A stretch of DNA of 64,000 bases from Pseudodesulfovibrio alkaliphilus. Its GTDB lineage: Bacteria > Desulfobacterota > Desulfovibrionia > Desulfovibrionales > Desulfovibrionaceae. Within the stretch, counting starts at the first letter, position 1; every line of letters starts with the position of its first letter. The translations under genes were made by a program, and so were the position numbers. Positions 8,702 to 17,522 of this stretch are shown one piece after another. The stretch covers positions 62,001 to 126,000 of the forward strand of contig NZ_WODC01000006.1 of assembly GCF_009729555.1 (NCBI RefSeq), written 5' to 3'. Under the pieces are notes generated by a model that was not told the DNA's origin, ran no database searches, and was given only the letters and a program-made list of their open reading frames with translations.

Positions 8702-10389
8702 GAATCTCCTCCCTGGAAGGTGTCGGGCCGCTGCAAAGGCAGCCGGATGTTGAAGCTGGTGCCGTGGCCCACGGTGCTCTCCGCCTCGATGGTCCCACCC
8801 ATTTGGTGGATGATGCCGTAGCAGATGGACAAACCCAAGCCGCTGCCTCTGCCCACGGGTTTGGTGGTGAAGAAGGGATCGAAGATTCTGCTCAGGTTGG
8901 CTTCGGGAATGCCCGGGCCGGTGTCGGCCACGGTGATGAACGCCTCGCCCGCCGATGCGTGGCAGGAGATGATCAAGGTGCCTCCGTCCTGCTCCATGGC
9001 CTGGATCGAGTTGTTGATGAGGTTGAGAAAGACCTGCTGGAGTTCGGTGGGCGAGGCCATGATGGGAGGCATGTGGGGGTCTATGTTCAGCGAGAATTCG
9101 ATGCGGGCGTATCGGGCGGGCTGCATGGAGAGGTTGACCACCTCGGTCACCAGCTCCGGGAGCGACACCATGGTCACACGCGTGTCTGTCTGCCGGGCGA
9201 AGCTTAAGAGCTTGTGGGTGATGTCCTTGCAGCGTACGCCCTGGGTTCTGATTTGGGCTAAGGCGCGCTCCACTTCCTCCCGGCAGGACATCTCGCGTCC
9301 CTCGTCCTCAAGCAGATCGCCGACCCAGCCCGCCTCCTCGATCATGATGGCCACCGGGTTGTTGATCTCGTGGGCGATTCCTGCGGCCAGTTCGCCTATG
9401 GAAGCCAGCTTGCCCGCCTCGATCATCTGCCTGTTCATCATCTCCGTGCGCAGGTCGATGAGCCGGAACCGGGTCACAAGCCTGCGGAACATGAAAAGGC
9501 TCATGCCCAGAATGGCCAGCGCTCCCGTCACCAGGATCAACAGGGCCATGCGTTCGGCAGTGACGAGTTCCGAGAGGGCGTCCGAGACCTCCTGCTGGAA
9601 GACAAGTCTCCAGTCCACCCCGGTCAGGGCAGCGGAAACCACGATGTACTCTTCTCCGTCGCTACCCTGGGAGCGTTCGATAAGTACGCCGGGAGAGGTG
9701 TGGGGCCGCTGGACCGTCCTGGACGAAACCATGGTCAGTTCCTGGGCCTCCGCAGAGGGGGCGCGGGTCTGGTGCTGGCCGCTGGCGTTGACGATGTAGG
9801 CGTGACCCGTGTCGCCGACCCGGAGGTTTTCCACCTGGTTTCCGAAGGCGAGGAAGTCGATGGTGGCCTTGAGAGTCCAGGTGCGCAGGTTGTCGGCGTT
9901 GTTGACCGTGACGATGAGATGGGGGGCGCGGTGCAGACCGAGGAATACGTCGCTGATGGCAATCTTGCGGTCCCGGGAGTTGACGTACCACGACTCGCTG
10001 GAATAATCCGCGCCCAACTGGTCAAAGGGGCCGGCATAGGCGATCTGGCGGCCGGATGCGTCTATGACGCCGAGGTCCACGAAGACGCGGCCGTATTGTT
10101 GCTGGATGTCCTTGAGGGTCCGCTCCAGAAAGGCGGGGTTGGTCAATTGTTCGTAAGTGAACGCCTTATCAAGATAGAGCACTTCGTATTGCTTTCCGGA
10201 GAGGAAGGCGTCGATGGACTCCCTGTGCTTGTCCACCACCATGCCGAGGTGGGCGTAGACTTTTTCCGTATATATGGCGGAGAACTGGACGAAGACGAGA
10301 GCCCCCACCATGACGAGGGGAATGAGTGAAGCCGCGATGACGCCCAGCGCCAGATTGCGGGAAAGCTTGTTATAGGGCTGTACGTCCAT
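8698..10389 (-). CDS. Membrane sensor histidine kinase with periplasmic Cache-type domain
   Basis: The protein has 563 residues from the ATG at 10389 (a TTG at 10422 would add 11). Helix 1 (about 15-40) and helix 2 (about 275-298) enclose a periplasmic region of about 240 residues with Cache features ([29 protein letters not shown]). The cytoplasmic core has H-box [15 protein letters not shown]-box [13 protein letters not shown] and G-boxes DTGPGIPE and [11 protein letters not shown]. It is the first gene of the operon behind the sigma-54 promoter at 10462-10476. It presumably senses a small periplasmic ligand, possibly one linked to the exporter encoded downstream; that link is inference from synteny. 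Confidence 0.88.
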   Translation of the reverse strand: MDVQPYNKLSRNLALGVIAASLIPLVMVGALVFVQFSAIYTEKVYAHLGMVVDKHRESIDAFLSGKQYEVLYLDKAFTYEQLTNPAFLERTLKDIQQQYGRVFVDLGVIDASGRQIAYAGPFDQLGADYSSESWYVNSRDRKIAISDVFLGLHRAPHLIVTVNNADNLRTWTLKATIDFLAFGNQVENLRVGDTGHAYIVNASGQHQTRAPSAEAQELTMVSSRTVQRPHTSPGVLIERSQGSDGEEYIVVSAALTGVDWRLVFQQEVSDALSELVTAERMALLILVTGALAILGMSLFMFRRLVTRFRLIDLRTEMMNRQMIEAGKLASIGELAAGIAHEINNPVAIMIEEAGWVGDLLEDEGREMSCREEVERALAQIRTQGVRCKDITHKLLSFARQTDTRVTMVSLPELVTEVVNLSMQPARYARIEFSLNIDPHMPPIMASPTELQQVFLNLINNSIQAMEQDGGTLIISCHASAGEAFITVADTGPGIPEANLSRIFDPFFTTKPVGRGSGLGLSICYGIIHQMGGTIEAESTVGHGTSFNIRLPLQRPDTFQGGDS

Positions 10390-10461
10390 CCAGTGTCCTG
10401 TTCTTTCTTCAATGAATTTCAATGGGCTGCTGGCAGCCCGGCTGATTCCCTCCAGGCCAAA

Positions 10462-10476
10462 GCAATGGTCGTGCCA
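10462..10476 (-). promoter_or_regulatory. Sigma-54 (-24/-12) promoter of the histidine kinase/receiver/TauE operon
   Basis: On the minus strand the sequence reads TGGCAC-GACCA-TTGC, an exact match to the sigma-54 consensus TGGCAC-N5-TTGC. Transcription would begin near 10450, leaving a leader of about 60 bases to the ATG at 10389. An NtrC-type activator encoded at the far end of the same operon (2480-3811) is the obvious candidate activator. Confidence 0.8.
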
Positions 10477-10631
10477 ACACGCTTTGATGGCGTCCTGACA
10501 GGCGGTTGTTCAACCTGCTGAAATTGCATCATGTATTTCTCGGGGAGAGAGACGAGGCCGGGCCATTGCGAACAGCATCGGGCAGGATGCGGCCTGTTTG
10601 ACCCGGAGGCGGCAGCCTGGCTGGTGCAAAA

Positions 10632-10740
10632 CGCCCCACTGGGGCGAAAAGCCCCATCAGGGAAATGCGGGGCGGCAAGGCCCGTGATCAGGGGCATGCG
10701 TTGTGCAAATAATCACAAGTGGGGCGTTTCGACCCACAAG
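10632..10740. promoter_or_regulatory. Cluster of inverted repeats in the 570-bp divergent intergenic region
   Basis: No gene is visible between 10390 and 10959. Besides the -24/-12 element it holds CGCCCC-ACT-GGGGCG (10632-10646, perfect), TTGTG-N8-CACAA (10701-10718, close to a CRP-type TGTGA-N6-TCACA site) and GTGGG-N9-CCCAC (10719-10737). They lie about 150-260 bp upstream of the sigma-54 promoter, where enhancer sites for an NtrC-type activator normally sit. Their role is inferred. Confidence 0.4.
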
Positions 10741-10959
10741 GCGGTGCCTCCGTTCGATTCTGTCGCTCTTTTTTCTGAATATCTGTTTGCGAGCAGGGCG
10801 TTGACGCGGTCGTGTCCGTGCGCAGCTTTGCCTGTGAGCGGTCAGGGGCGGACGGCTGGGCGTGTGGTGGCGGATGCGCGGTGTCGGCAAGGGGGGTTTT
10901 CTTTCGCTGGCCTCTTTGGCAAGGTGGCTGTAGAGTGTTGTCCAACCTGGAGGCATTTC

Positions 10960-11379
10960 GTGAGCGAAGCGATACGGGTATTGCTTGTGGACGACGAGGG
11001 CGGGTTCATCTCGGCCCTGTCCAAGCGCCTTGGGCGGCGGGGCATGAGCGCCACTGCCGTGTCTGATGGCGAGGAGGCTCTTGCCGCACTTGACCGGGAG
11101 CCTGTGGATGTCATGGTGCTTGATGTGAAAATGCCCGGAATGAGCGGGATGCAGGTTCTCAATCTGGTCAAGGCCCGCCATCCCGAGGTCGAGGTCATTT
11201 TGCTCACCGGGTATGCGGATATGGATTGTGCCTTGCAGGCCATGTCGGCCGGGGCTTTTGACTTCCTGGTCAAGCCGGTGGATTTTGAACTGCTCGGGTG
11301 CCGGATCATGGCGGCTGCCCGGGGCAAGTCCCTGCGCACGGAGTGTTCCGTGCCCGGTGCGGACGCGCCGGGCGAGTAA
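10960..11379 (+). CDS. Single-domain response regulator preceding PEP-synthase-like gene
   Basis: A 139-residue receiver starting at GTG 10960, chosen because CTGGAGG lies 6 bases upstream and the frame before it does not look coding. It has VDDEGGF, phospho-acceptor Asp in VMVLDVKMPGMSG, Thr in ILLTGYA and Lys in DFLVKPV, and no output domain. It is a paralogue of the three tandem receivers of the divergent operon. It lies 63 bp upstream of the PEP-synthase-like gene on the same strand. Confidence 0.88.
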   Translation: MSEAIRVLLVDDEGGFISALSKRLGRRGMSATAVSDGEEALAALDREPVDVMVLDVKMPGMSGMQVLNLVKARHPEVEVILLTGYADMDCALQAMSAGAFDFLVKPVDFELLGCRIMAAARGKSLRTECSVPGADAPGE

Positions 11380-11442
11380 TCAGGGCGGGGCTTGTGCGCG
11401 TCAGCGTTCTGGGCCTGGGCATCGGAATCGGAAGAGGAAGTC

Positions 11443-14061
11443 ATGGGTCCGGTGGAAACAATCAAGCGGATTTCACGCAGGGTGGGGCAATTGCTGGGTG
11501 TCGGCCCGGGGACGGGCCCGGAGGCGCTGCGCGAATCGTTCCAGGCCCGCTATCACACCTTCAAGCTTCTGGTTTCCGCAAACACCCAGGCTCTTGAGGT
11601 CATGGCCGAGATGGAAGAGGCGCTTCGCGGCGAGATTCCCTTCGGTTTTGGCTTTATTCGGTCCAGGACGGCCCGCGTCACGGCCGTCGTGTATTCCATC
11701 ATCCGGTATATGGAGGCCCTTGCCCCTGGGCGGTATCCCGGGCTTCACGACAGCTTCGAGGCTATCCGGCGCAATATTCAGGAGGCGCTGCCCCGGGTTG
11801 AGAAGCATGTGGAGGGTCGGCGCGTGGTCGCATTGGGCGAGATCGACCGCAACGACTCTGCCGAGTGCGGCCCCAAGATGGCTCATCTGGGCGAGTTGCG
11901 CAACCGGATGGGGCTGCGCGTCCCCGATGGCTTCGTGGTCACGGCCGATGCCTGCCGCATGTTCATGGAATCAGGCGATTTGCGCGAGGAAATCGACAGG
12001 CTGATCCAGGCTTCCGGGGCGGACAATCCCTCGTCCATGCTGGCCCTTTGCGAGGCCATTGAGCGGGAGGTGCTGGCGGCCGAGGTTCCCGACGAGGTTG
12101 CCGTAGCCATCGGACGCGAATATGAGAGACTGGCGGCCCGCATCGGATACCGGCCCAATGTGGGGGTCCGCTCTTCGGCTCTGGGCGAGGACGAGGCCGG
12201 CTCCTCCTCTGCGGGCCAGTACCTCACGTTGCTCAATGTGCACCCCGAGGACATGCTGTTTGCCTACAAGCGGGTGGTGGCTTCCTTGTATGGTGCGCAG
12301 GCCATGGGCTATCGCCGCAACCGCGGCCTGGATACGCCCCCCATGTGCGTCGGCTTTCTGGAGATGGTCGAAGCCTGGGCGGGCGGTGTGGTCTACACCC
12401 GTGATCCTCTCTCTGAAAACGCGGAGGCCGTACTGATTAACGCCTGTTGGGGGCGGCCCAAGTCCGTGGTGGACGGCTCGGTATTGGCCGACAGCTTTGT
12501 GGTGGACCGTCGGACTTTGGTCCAGCGCAGCCGGGACATAGCCGTCAAGCGCATCCGCATGCACGGGGGAAGGGCCGGAGGCATGGTCATGGACCGCGTT
12601 CCGGCAGACATGGCGTCGCAGCCTTCGCTGACCGATCAACAGGTCACGGACCTGACGTGTACCAGCCTTCGCATTGAGGAGCAGTTCGGCTATCCCCAGG
12701 ACATCGAATTTGCCGTGAACGAGGCCGGGGAGATTGCCTATCTCCAGGCGCGTGCCGTCATGCTCACTGCCGAGCCTGTGGTCCAGCCGCTGCCCGAGGG
12801 CACCCGTGTCGTCATGTCCGGCGGGGTCCGGGTCAGTGGCGGTGTGGGAGCGGGGCTGGTCCACCATGTACGCACCACGGCCGACATCCTGGATTTCGAA
12901 CCGGGTGGTGTGCTGGTGGCCCGGCAGTCCGGCCCGGATCTCGCCCCGCTTCTGCCCGTGGCCTCGGCCGTGATCACCGAGCTGGGGGGGGTGGCCGGGC
13001 ATTTGGCCTCTGTGGCCCGCGAGTTCCGGGTTCCGGCCCTGTTCGGAATGGGCAACGCCCTGGATTCGATCCCGGAGTCCGCCATGGTCACGGTGGATGC
13101 CGACGGCAGGCGCGTTTTGCGCGGGGTTGTCGAGTCGCTGCTCGAATCCGAGGCCCCCGGGGTCAACCTCATGGCCGGCAGCCCGGTACACACCGCCCTG
13201 GCGGCGGTGGCCGAACACATCACTCCCCTGCACCTGCTCGACCCCGAGGGGCTGACCTTTCGCCCGGAGAATTGCACAACCCTGCACGACATCACCCGCT
13301 ATTGCCACGAAAAGGCTGTGGCCGAGATGTTTTCCTTTGGCCGGGGACACAAGGTCAGCCGCTACGAAGCCAAACAGCTGCATGTGGAGGGCAGCCCCAA
13401 GCAGTTCTGGGTGGTCAATGTGCAGGATGGCTTCATGGTCGAGCCCAGTGACAAATGGGTGGAGCTTGGACAGATCGCCTGCCAGCCCATGCTGGCCCTG
13501 TGGCGCGGCATGAACGCCTTTCCCTGGGAAGGCCCTCCGGCCGTGAACGGCCGGGGCTTCCTGTCGGTCCTGTTCGAGGCGTCCATGAACCCAAAGCTCA
13601 ACGTGGCGGGCGGCAGCTCACTGGCCTTTAAAAATTATTTCATGATTTCCAAGGAATTCTGCTCCCTCCAATCCCGTTTCGGCTTTCACTTCTGCAACGT
13701 GGAGGCCCTGGTTGGCGAATACGCGGTGGAGAATTATGCGGGTTTTCGTTTCTTTGGCGGGGCGGCCGATCCGGGGCGGCGTCGTCTGCGGGTGATGCTC
13801 ATCTCCGAGGTGCTGGAGGAATTCGGCTTTCGGACCTCGGTTCGCCAGGACAGTCTGACTGCCCGTGTCGAAGGGCGCGGCCCCGAGCACATGCTTTCCC
13901 GGCTTGTGGTCCTCGGGCATGTGATCATGCACACCCGCCAGTTGGATATGATCATGCGCGACGCAGCCCAGGTCCAGGCCCACAAGGACAGGCTCTGTAG
14001 CCAGCTTGGCGAGTTGCTCGGCGAGCCGGCGAGCTTGGGGGCTCATTCCATCGACGGATAG
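11443..14061 (+). CDS. PEP/pyruvate-binding protein (PPDK N-terminal plus mobile His domain)
   Basis: The protein has 872 residues from the ATG at 11443 (GAAGAGGAAG just upstream). After about 140 unassigned N-terminal residues comes a pyruvate/ATP-grasp domain of the PEP synthase/PPDK type (about 145-470), with GPKMAHLGELRNRMGLRVPDGF and VRSSALGEDEAGSSSAGQY. The phosphohistidine swivel domain follows (about 495-590, ELGGVAGHLASVAREF). The last about 280 residues do not show the PEP-binding barrel motifs (GTNDLTQ, the catalytic Cys loop), so it is not an ordinary PEP synthase. It may transfer phosphate to a different acceptor. It probably shares a transcript with the receiver upstream. Confidence 0.85.
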   Translation: MGPVETIKRISRRVGQLLGVGPGTGPEALRESFQARYHTFKLLVSANTQALEVMAEMEEALRGEIPFGFGFIRSRTARVTAVVYSIIRYMEALAPGRYPGLHDSFEAIRRNIQEALPRVEKHVEGRRVVALGEIDRNDSAECGPKMAHLGELRNRMGLRVPDGFVVTADACRMFMESGDLREEIDRLIQASGADNPSSMLALCEAIEREVLAAEVPDEVAVAIGREYERLAARIGYRPNVGVRSSALGEDEAGSSSAGQYLTLLNVHPEDMLFAYKRVVASLYGAQAMGYRRNRGLDTPPMCVGFLEMVEAWAGGVVYTRDPLSENAEAVLINACWGRPKSVVDGSVLADSFVVDRRTLVQRSRDIAVKRIRMHGGRAGGMVMDRVPADMASQPSLTDQQVTDLTCTSLRIEEQFGYPQDIEFAVNEAGEIAYLQARAVMLTAEPVVQPLPEGTRVVMSGGVRVSGGVGAGLVHHVRTTADILDFEPGGVLVARQSGPDLAPLLPVASAVITELGGVAGHLASVAREFRVPALFGMGNALDSIPESAMVTVDADGRRVLRGVVESLLESEAPGVNLMAGSPVHTALAAVAEHITPLHLLDPEGLTFRPENCTTLHDITRYCHEKAVAEMFSFGRGHKVSRYEAKQLHVEGSPKQFWVVNVQDGFMVEPSDKWVELGQIACQPMLALWRGMNAFPWEGPPAVNGRGFLSVLFEASMNPKLNVAGGSSLAFKNYFMISKEFCSLQSRFGFHFCNVEALVGEYAVENYAGFRFFGGAADPGRRRLRVMLISEVLEEFGFRTSVRQDSLTARVEGRGPEHMLSRLVVLGHVIMHTRQLDMIMRDAAQVQAHKDRLCSQLGELLGEPASLGAHSIDG

Positions 14062-14149
14062 CCCTGACCACACGATGGCTCTTCATTTTCGAGAGTAATT
14101 CCTGTATATGTCCGGGCTGCGACGCCTGACGGCCAGCACTGGAGAATCC

Positions 14150-15100
14150 GTGACCGAATCCCTTGTCGTCATGACCACGGCCGCAACGGCCATTGTACTT
14201 GAAGCAGCCCCCTTTTTGCTGCTGGGTTCTCTCATCGGGGCGCTTATAGAGGTGCTGGTGCCCGAGCGCACCCTGCTGCGTCTGATTCCGCGAAGCGGAA
14301 CCGGGCAGGTGGCTGTGGGGGTGTTCGCGGGGATGCTTCTGCCAACCTGCGAATGCGGCATTGTGCCCGTTGTCCGGCGCCTGTTGCTCAAGAACGTGCC
14401 TCCCAGGGTGGCCATACCCTACATGCTGGCCGCTCCGGTGGTGAATCCGGTGGTCATCGCCTCCACGCTCTTCGCCTTTCAGGGTGATATGTCCGTGGTC
14501 GGTCTGCGGCTTTTGCTGGTGATCATTCCTGCTGCGGCCCTGGGTTTCGCCCTGGGCGACGCCAGCCCGCGCACGGTTCTGCGTCAGCAGCCCATCGACC
14601 TGAAGCGGTTCGACGAGGCCGAGGCCGCCCACCTCCCGGAACACGATCACGCCCACGGCTGCGGCTGCGGTTGCGGCCATGCTGTTTCCGGCCCCTTTGC
14701 CCGGACGAGGGCGGTGCTTTTTCATACCGCGGCCGAGTTTGTTTCCATGGGCCGGTTCCTGGTTTTTGGCGCAGTGGTGGCTGCGGGATTCAAGGCGTTT
14801 TTACCGCCCGCAGTGCTTGAATTTTTCATTGGCAGTCCCATGATGGCCGTGGGCGGATTGATGCTGCTGGCCATCGCCCTGTCCATCTGCTCCGAGGCCG
14901 ACGCCTTTGTGGCCGCATCCTTCGCATCGTTTCCCATGGCGGCCAAGGTGGCGTTCATGGCCATCGGTCCCATGGTCGATCTCAAGCTGATCCCGCTGTT
15001 TTTGACCGTGTTCACCCGGCGCGTGGCCGTGGCCTTGATGGTGGTGCCCACGGTCACGGTCTTTGTCATGGGCGTCCTGCTCGCCTGGGGAGGATGGTAG
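14150..15100 (+). CDS. YraQ/DUF318-type permease
   Basis: A polytopic membrane protein (about 8 helices) of the YraQ/ArsP-like permease family, recognised by the buried motif LLPTCECGIVPVVRRLLLK and AAPVVNPVV. GTG 14150 is preferred because GGAG lies 5 bases upstream; ATG 14108 would add 14 residues. A cytoplasmic loop at about residues 160-180 carries HDHAHGCGCGCGH, a likely metal-binding cluster that also divides the two halves. It overlaps the next gene by 7 bp. This permease/DUF1980 pair commonly lies in zinc or metal regulons, which fits the Fur and ZnuA genes nearby. Confidence 0.88.
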   Translation: MTESLVVMTTAATAIVLEAAPFLLLGSLIGALIEVLVPERTLLRLIPRSGTGQVAVGVFAGMLLPTCECGIVPVVRRLLLKNVPPRVAIPYMLAAPVVNPVVIASTLFAFQGDMSVVGLRLLLVIIPAAALGFALGDASPRTVLRQQPIDLKRFDEAEAAHLPEHDHAHGCGCGCGHAVSGPFARTRAVLFHTAAEFVSMGRFLVFGAVVAAGFKAFLPPAVLEFFIGSPMMAVGGLMLLAIALSICSEADAFVAASFASFPMAAKVAFMAIGPMVDLKLIPLFLTVFTRRVAVALMVVPTVTVFVMGVLLAWGGW

Positions 15101-15957
15101 GCATGGCCGCTATGATCCGCTTCATCGAGGCGTGCCTGCTGGCGGCCATGGGCTCGTTCATGGTCGCTTTGTCCCTGTCGTCCGGGTACTGGCAATACCT
15201 CAACCCCAAGTATTCCTGGCTGACCCTTGTGGCGGGCGGCTGCGTGATGGCCCTGGGGTTTGCCGCCCTGCTGGATGGACACAGACGGCGCAAGGGAACC
15301 GAGCTGGCCGGGCTGGCGATCTTCCTCGGCCTTGCTGTTGCCAGCCAGATGCTTCCCGGAATGTTGGTTGATTCCGGGCCGACCATGCCCCGCCGGGGCG
15401 GCCTTTCCTTTTCCGGGGGGTTCGGCGGTGATCATTCGGACGGGTTTGACGCGGATTTCGGCGGCGGCTACGGCCCTGGCTTTGGCGGCGGCTACGAGGA
15501 TGATTTCGATTCCGAGCCCGTGGAGGCGTATGCCGGGCAGGAGTATGTCAGAATCAACGTGGCCGAATTGATCGCGGGCGAGTCCGGCGGCTGGGTGCGC
15601 GAGGGCGACCTCTTCGCGGTGCAGGGCGGCTTGGCCCGAACCCCTGAGCTGGACCGGGCCGGACTGGTGGCCGTGACCCGGCTCTTCATCTCCTGCTGTT
15701 TTGCCGATGCGGCGGGCGTGGTCGCCCTGGTCCGGGTGGACGACCCGGAGTCGTTCACTCCCGGCACCTGGGTCAGGGTGCTTGGCCGGGTGGTGCCTAT
15801 CCCGGCCGTGGAGGATACGCGCATATCCATCTTCGGCGCACTCACTGCCATCCGCAGCGAGCGTTTCGCCCTGCTGGCCAACAGCGTCGATACCCAGGAT
15901 TTTACCGGGATTCCTTATTTGTTCGAGATCCGTTCCCGTTCGCCATTCGCCTATTGA
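15094..15957 (+). CDS. TIGR03943/DUF1980 family putative permease subunit
   Basis: A 287-residue protein with two N-terminal membrane helices, the partner that almost always accompanies YraQ-type permeases. Residues about 100-140 form an unusual Gly/Phe/Asp-rich stretch (GGFGGDHSDGFDADFGGGY) between helix 2 and the C-terminal soluble domain, which begins YVRINVAELI. The C-terminal half reads like the OB-type domain of the family (TRLFISCCFADAAGVVALVRV, GTWVRVLGRV). It overlaps the permease start to stop and converges on the Fur gene with a 7-bp overlap. Confidence 0.85.
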   Translation: MVGMAAMIRFIEACLLAAMGSFMVALSLSSGYWQYLNPKYSWLTLVAGGCVMALGFAALLDGHRRRKGTELAGLAIFLGLAVASQMLPGMLVDSGPTMPRRGGLSFSGGFGGDHSDGFDADFGGGYGPGFGGGYEDDFDSEPVEAYAGQEYVRINVAELIAGESGGWVREGDLFAVQGGLARTPELDRAGLVAVTRLFISCCFADAAGVVALVRVDDPESFTPGTWVRVLGRVVPIPAVEDTRISIFGALTAIRSERFALLANSVDTQDFTGIPYLFEIRSRSPFAY

Positions 15958-16427
15958 CCGGGCTGTTTTTCCGCCTGATCCGACCTGGCCGCCTCGGCGC
16001 ACGAGGCGCAGATGCCGTCCAGGCGCAGGTCCACGTTGTCCACCCGCATGGATAGGGCGTTGCCCAGCTCCGTTTCGTCCAGGTGGAGGGTGGCGTTGTC
16101 CACGCAACGCACCTCTCCGCAGCGCGTACAGTGGAAGTGGCTGTGTCCGGCAGGCCAGCGGCCGCCCCGCGAACAGAAGCGCGAAGCCCCGTCCACCGAG
16201 GCGATGCGGTTGACCGCGCCGCTGTCGGCCAGCAGGTCCAGAATCCGGTAGACCGTGACCCGGTTGATGTGGTGGTCGGCCAGGACCTTGTCGAGAATCT
16301 CCCGGGCGGTGAGTGGCTGGTCGCTGTCGGCCATGGCCGAGTAGACAAGGATGCGGTTGAGGGTCGGCTCAATGCCTGTCCTGGTCAGAAAAATCCGGGC
16401 AGCGTTCGCGGTATCGGCATGGGGCAT
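15951..16427 (-). CDS. Fur-family transcriptional regulator, probable zinc regulator (Zur)
   Basis: A 158-residue Fur protein. The winged helix (about 20-90) contains LNRILVYSAM and REILDKVLADHHINRVTVYRILDLL. The dimerisation domain has HSHFHCTRCG and CASC, the two CxxC pairs of a structural zinc site. GGAG lies 6 bases before the ATG. Its neighbour on the same strand is a zinc-binding ABC substrate protein, so regulation of zinc uptake is the likely role. Fur or PerR cannot be excluded by sequence alone. Confidence 0.85.
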   Translation of the reverse strand: MPHADTANAARIFLTRTGIEPTLNRILVYSAMADSDQPLTAREILDKVLADHHINRVTVYRILDLLADSGAVNRIASVDGASRFCSRGGRWPAGHSHFHCTRCGEVRCVDNATLHLDETELGNALSMRVDNVDLRLDGICASCAEAARSDQAEKQPGQ

Positions 16428-16441
16428 GTGGTTCTCCGTGG

Positions 16442-16470
16442 CCGCGCCAGGGGGGTTGGTCCTGGCGCGG
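16442..16470. repeat. Inverted repeat between znuA-like and fur genes
   Basis: CCGCGCCAGG and CCTGGCGCGG form a perfect 10-bp stem with a 9-base loop in the 59-bp gap between the ZnuA stop and the Fur start. The T-run (16480-16486) lies on the wrong side for minus-strand termination, so this is more likely a transcript-processing stem that separates the two cistrons. Confidence 0.45.
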
Positions 16471-16486
16471 CTGGCGGTGTTTTTTC

Positions 16487-17437
16487 TTAGCGGGCCGCTG
16501 CGGCGATGGCACGGGCGGTGTCGCGCATGGAAGCGGGCCAGTCCTCGGCCAGGGGGTCGAGCACGGCAGTGTGTGCGCCGATCTCGGCCGCGATGACCGC
16601 GGCGCTTTTTCCCGAGAACTGGGGCTGGACGAAGATCACCCGGATACCCAGGGCGCGGCCCTGTTCAATGACTTCGGCCAGTCCCTTGGGGCTCGGTTCC
16701 CGACCGGCCACCTCGATGGATATCTGGTTCAGCCCATATTGGTGGGCGAAATAGCCCCATGAAGGATGGAAGACCATGAACGAGCGTCTGCTCTCGGGCA
16801 GGCCGTCGAGCAGGGCGCGGATGTCGGCGTCCACGCTGTCGATCTCCCGGAGCAGGGCGTCTGCATTGGCCCGGTAGGCAGCCTCGTTGGCCGGGTCCAT
16901 CCTGATCAGGCCGTCGCGGGTATTCGCGGCCAGCACCTTGGCGCCGTTGGGAGAGAGCCAGACATGAGGATCGAGAATGCCATGGTCGTGATCGTGCCCA
17001 TGGTCGTGCTCATGTCCATGATGGTGGTGCGCTGCGCCGTGGTCATGGCCATGCCCCTCGTCGTCGTGATGGTGATGCGCGTCCATGGGGAGTTTCTCGA
17101 TTCCCCGGGCCGTGGGCACGATGCGCAGGGACGGGTTGGCGCTGTTGATGCGCGGCAGCCAGATATTCTCAAAGGTCACGCCGATGGAGAAATACGCCTT
17201 GGCCTTGGCCAGGGCGGCCATTTGCCTGGGGGTCGGCTCGTAGGTGTGGGGGCTGGCGCCTGGCATGACCAGCACGGAGACCTGGGCCAGATCGCCAGCG
17301 ATCCGTTCGACAAAATACTTCTGGGGCAGGATGCTGACAAAGACCGGAGTCTGGGCGCGGGCCGGGCCGACACCCAGGGCGGCGGCCAGGAAAAAGGCAA
17401 AAGCGGTCAGCAGGATACGTTTTTTCATCATACGCAT
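16487..17437 (-). CDS. znuA: Zinc ABC transporter substrate-binding protein, His-rich
   Basis: A 316-residue periplasmic metal-binding protein. A signal peptide (about 1-28: MMKKR, hydrophobic core, cleavage near ARAQ) is followed by the cluster A-1/ZnuA fold (SILPQKYFVERIAGD, GASPHTYEPTPRQM). A loop of about 40 residues rich in His and Asp (repeats of HGHDHG, about 140-175) is typical of zinc rather than manganese binders. Metal-ligand regions LDPHVWLSP, FHPSWGYFAHQYG and LDPLAEDWP are present. AGAGGA precedes the ATG. The ABC and permease subunits are not in this window. Confidence 0.9.
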   Translation of the reverse strand: MRMMKKRILLTAFAFFLAAALGVGPARAQTPVFVSILPQKYFVERIAGDLAQVSVLVMPGASPHTYEPTPRQMAALAKAKAYFSIGVTFENIWLPRINSANPSLRIVPTARGIEKLPMDAHHHHDDEGHGHDHGAAHHHHGHEHDHGHDHDHGILDPHVWLSPNGAKVLAANTRDGLIRMDPANEAAYRANADALLREIDSVDADIRALLDGLPESRRSFMVFHPSWGYFAHQYGLNQISIEVAGREPSPKGLAEVIEQGRALGIRVIFVQPQFSGKSAAVIAAEIGAHTAVLDPLAEDWPASMRDTARAIAAAAR

Positions 17438-17499
17438 GGTTCCTCTGATGTGCGCCGTGCAGGGCGCGGTTGACGGTGTGAGTCGGAGAGGCAACAAGT

Positions 17500-17522
17500 T
17501 TGCATGATGCAACACGGTTGCA
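17500..17522. promoter_or_regulatory. Overlapping palindromes upstream of znuA, candidate Zur operator
   Basis: TTGCAT-G-ATGCAA (17500-17512) overlaps TGCAAC-ACG-GTTGCA (17508-17522); both are perfect. They lie 63-85 bp upstream of the znuA start, in a position suited to repression by the Fur-family protein encoded next door. The rest of the gap (17523-17777) holds only a 7-bp inverted repeat (17714-17735) and no evident gene. Confidence 0.5.

Noticed and set aside
16442-16486. Intrinsic terminator of znuA
   Set aside because: The T-run is on the upstream side of the stem for minus-strand transcription, so the arrangement does not fit termination of znuA.
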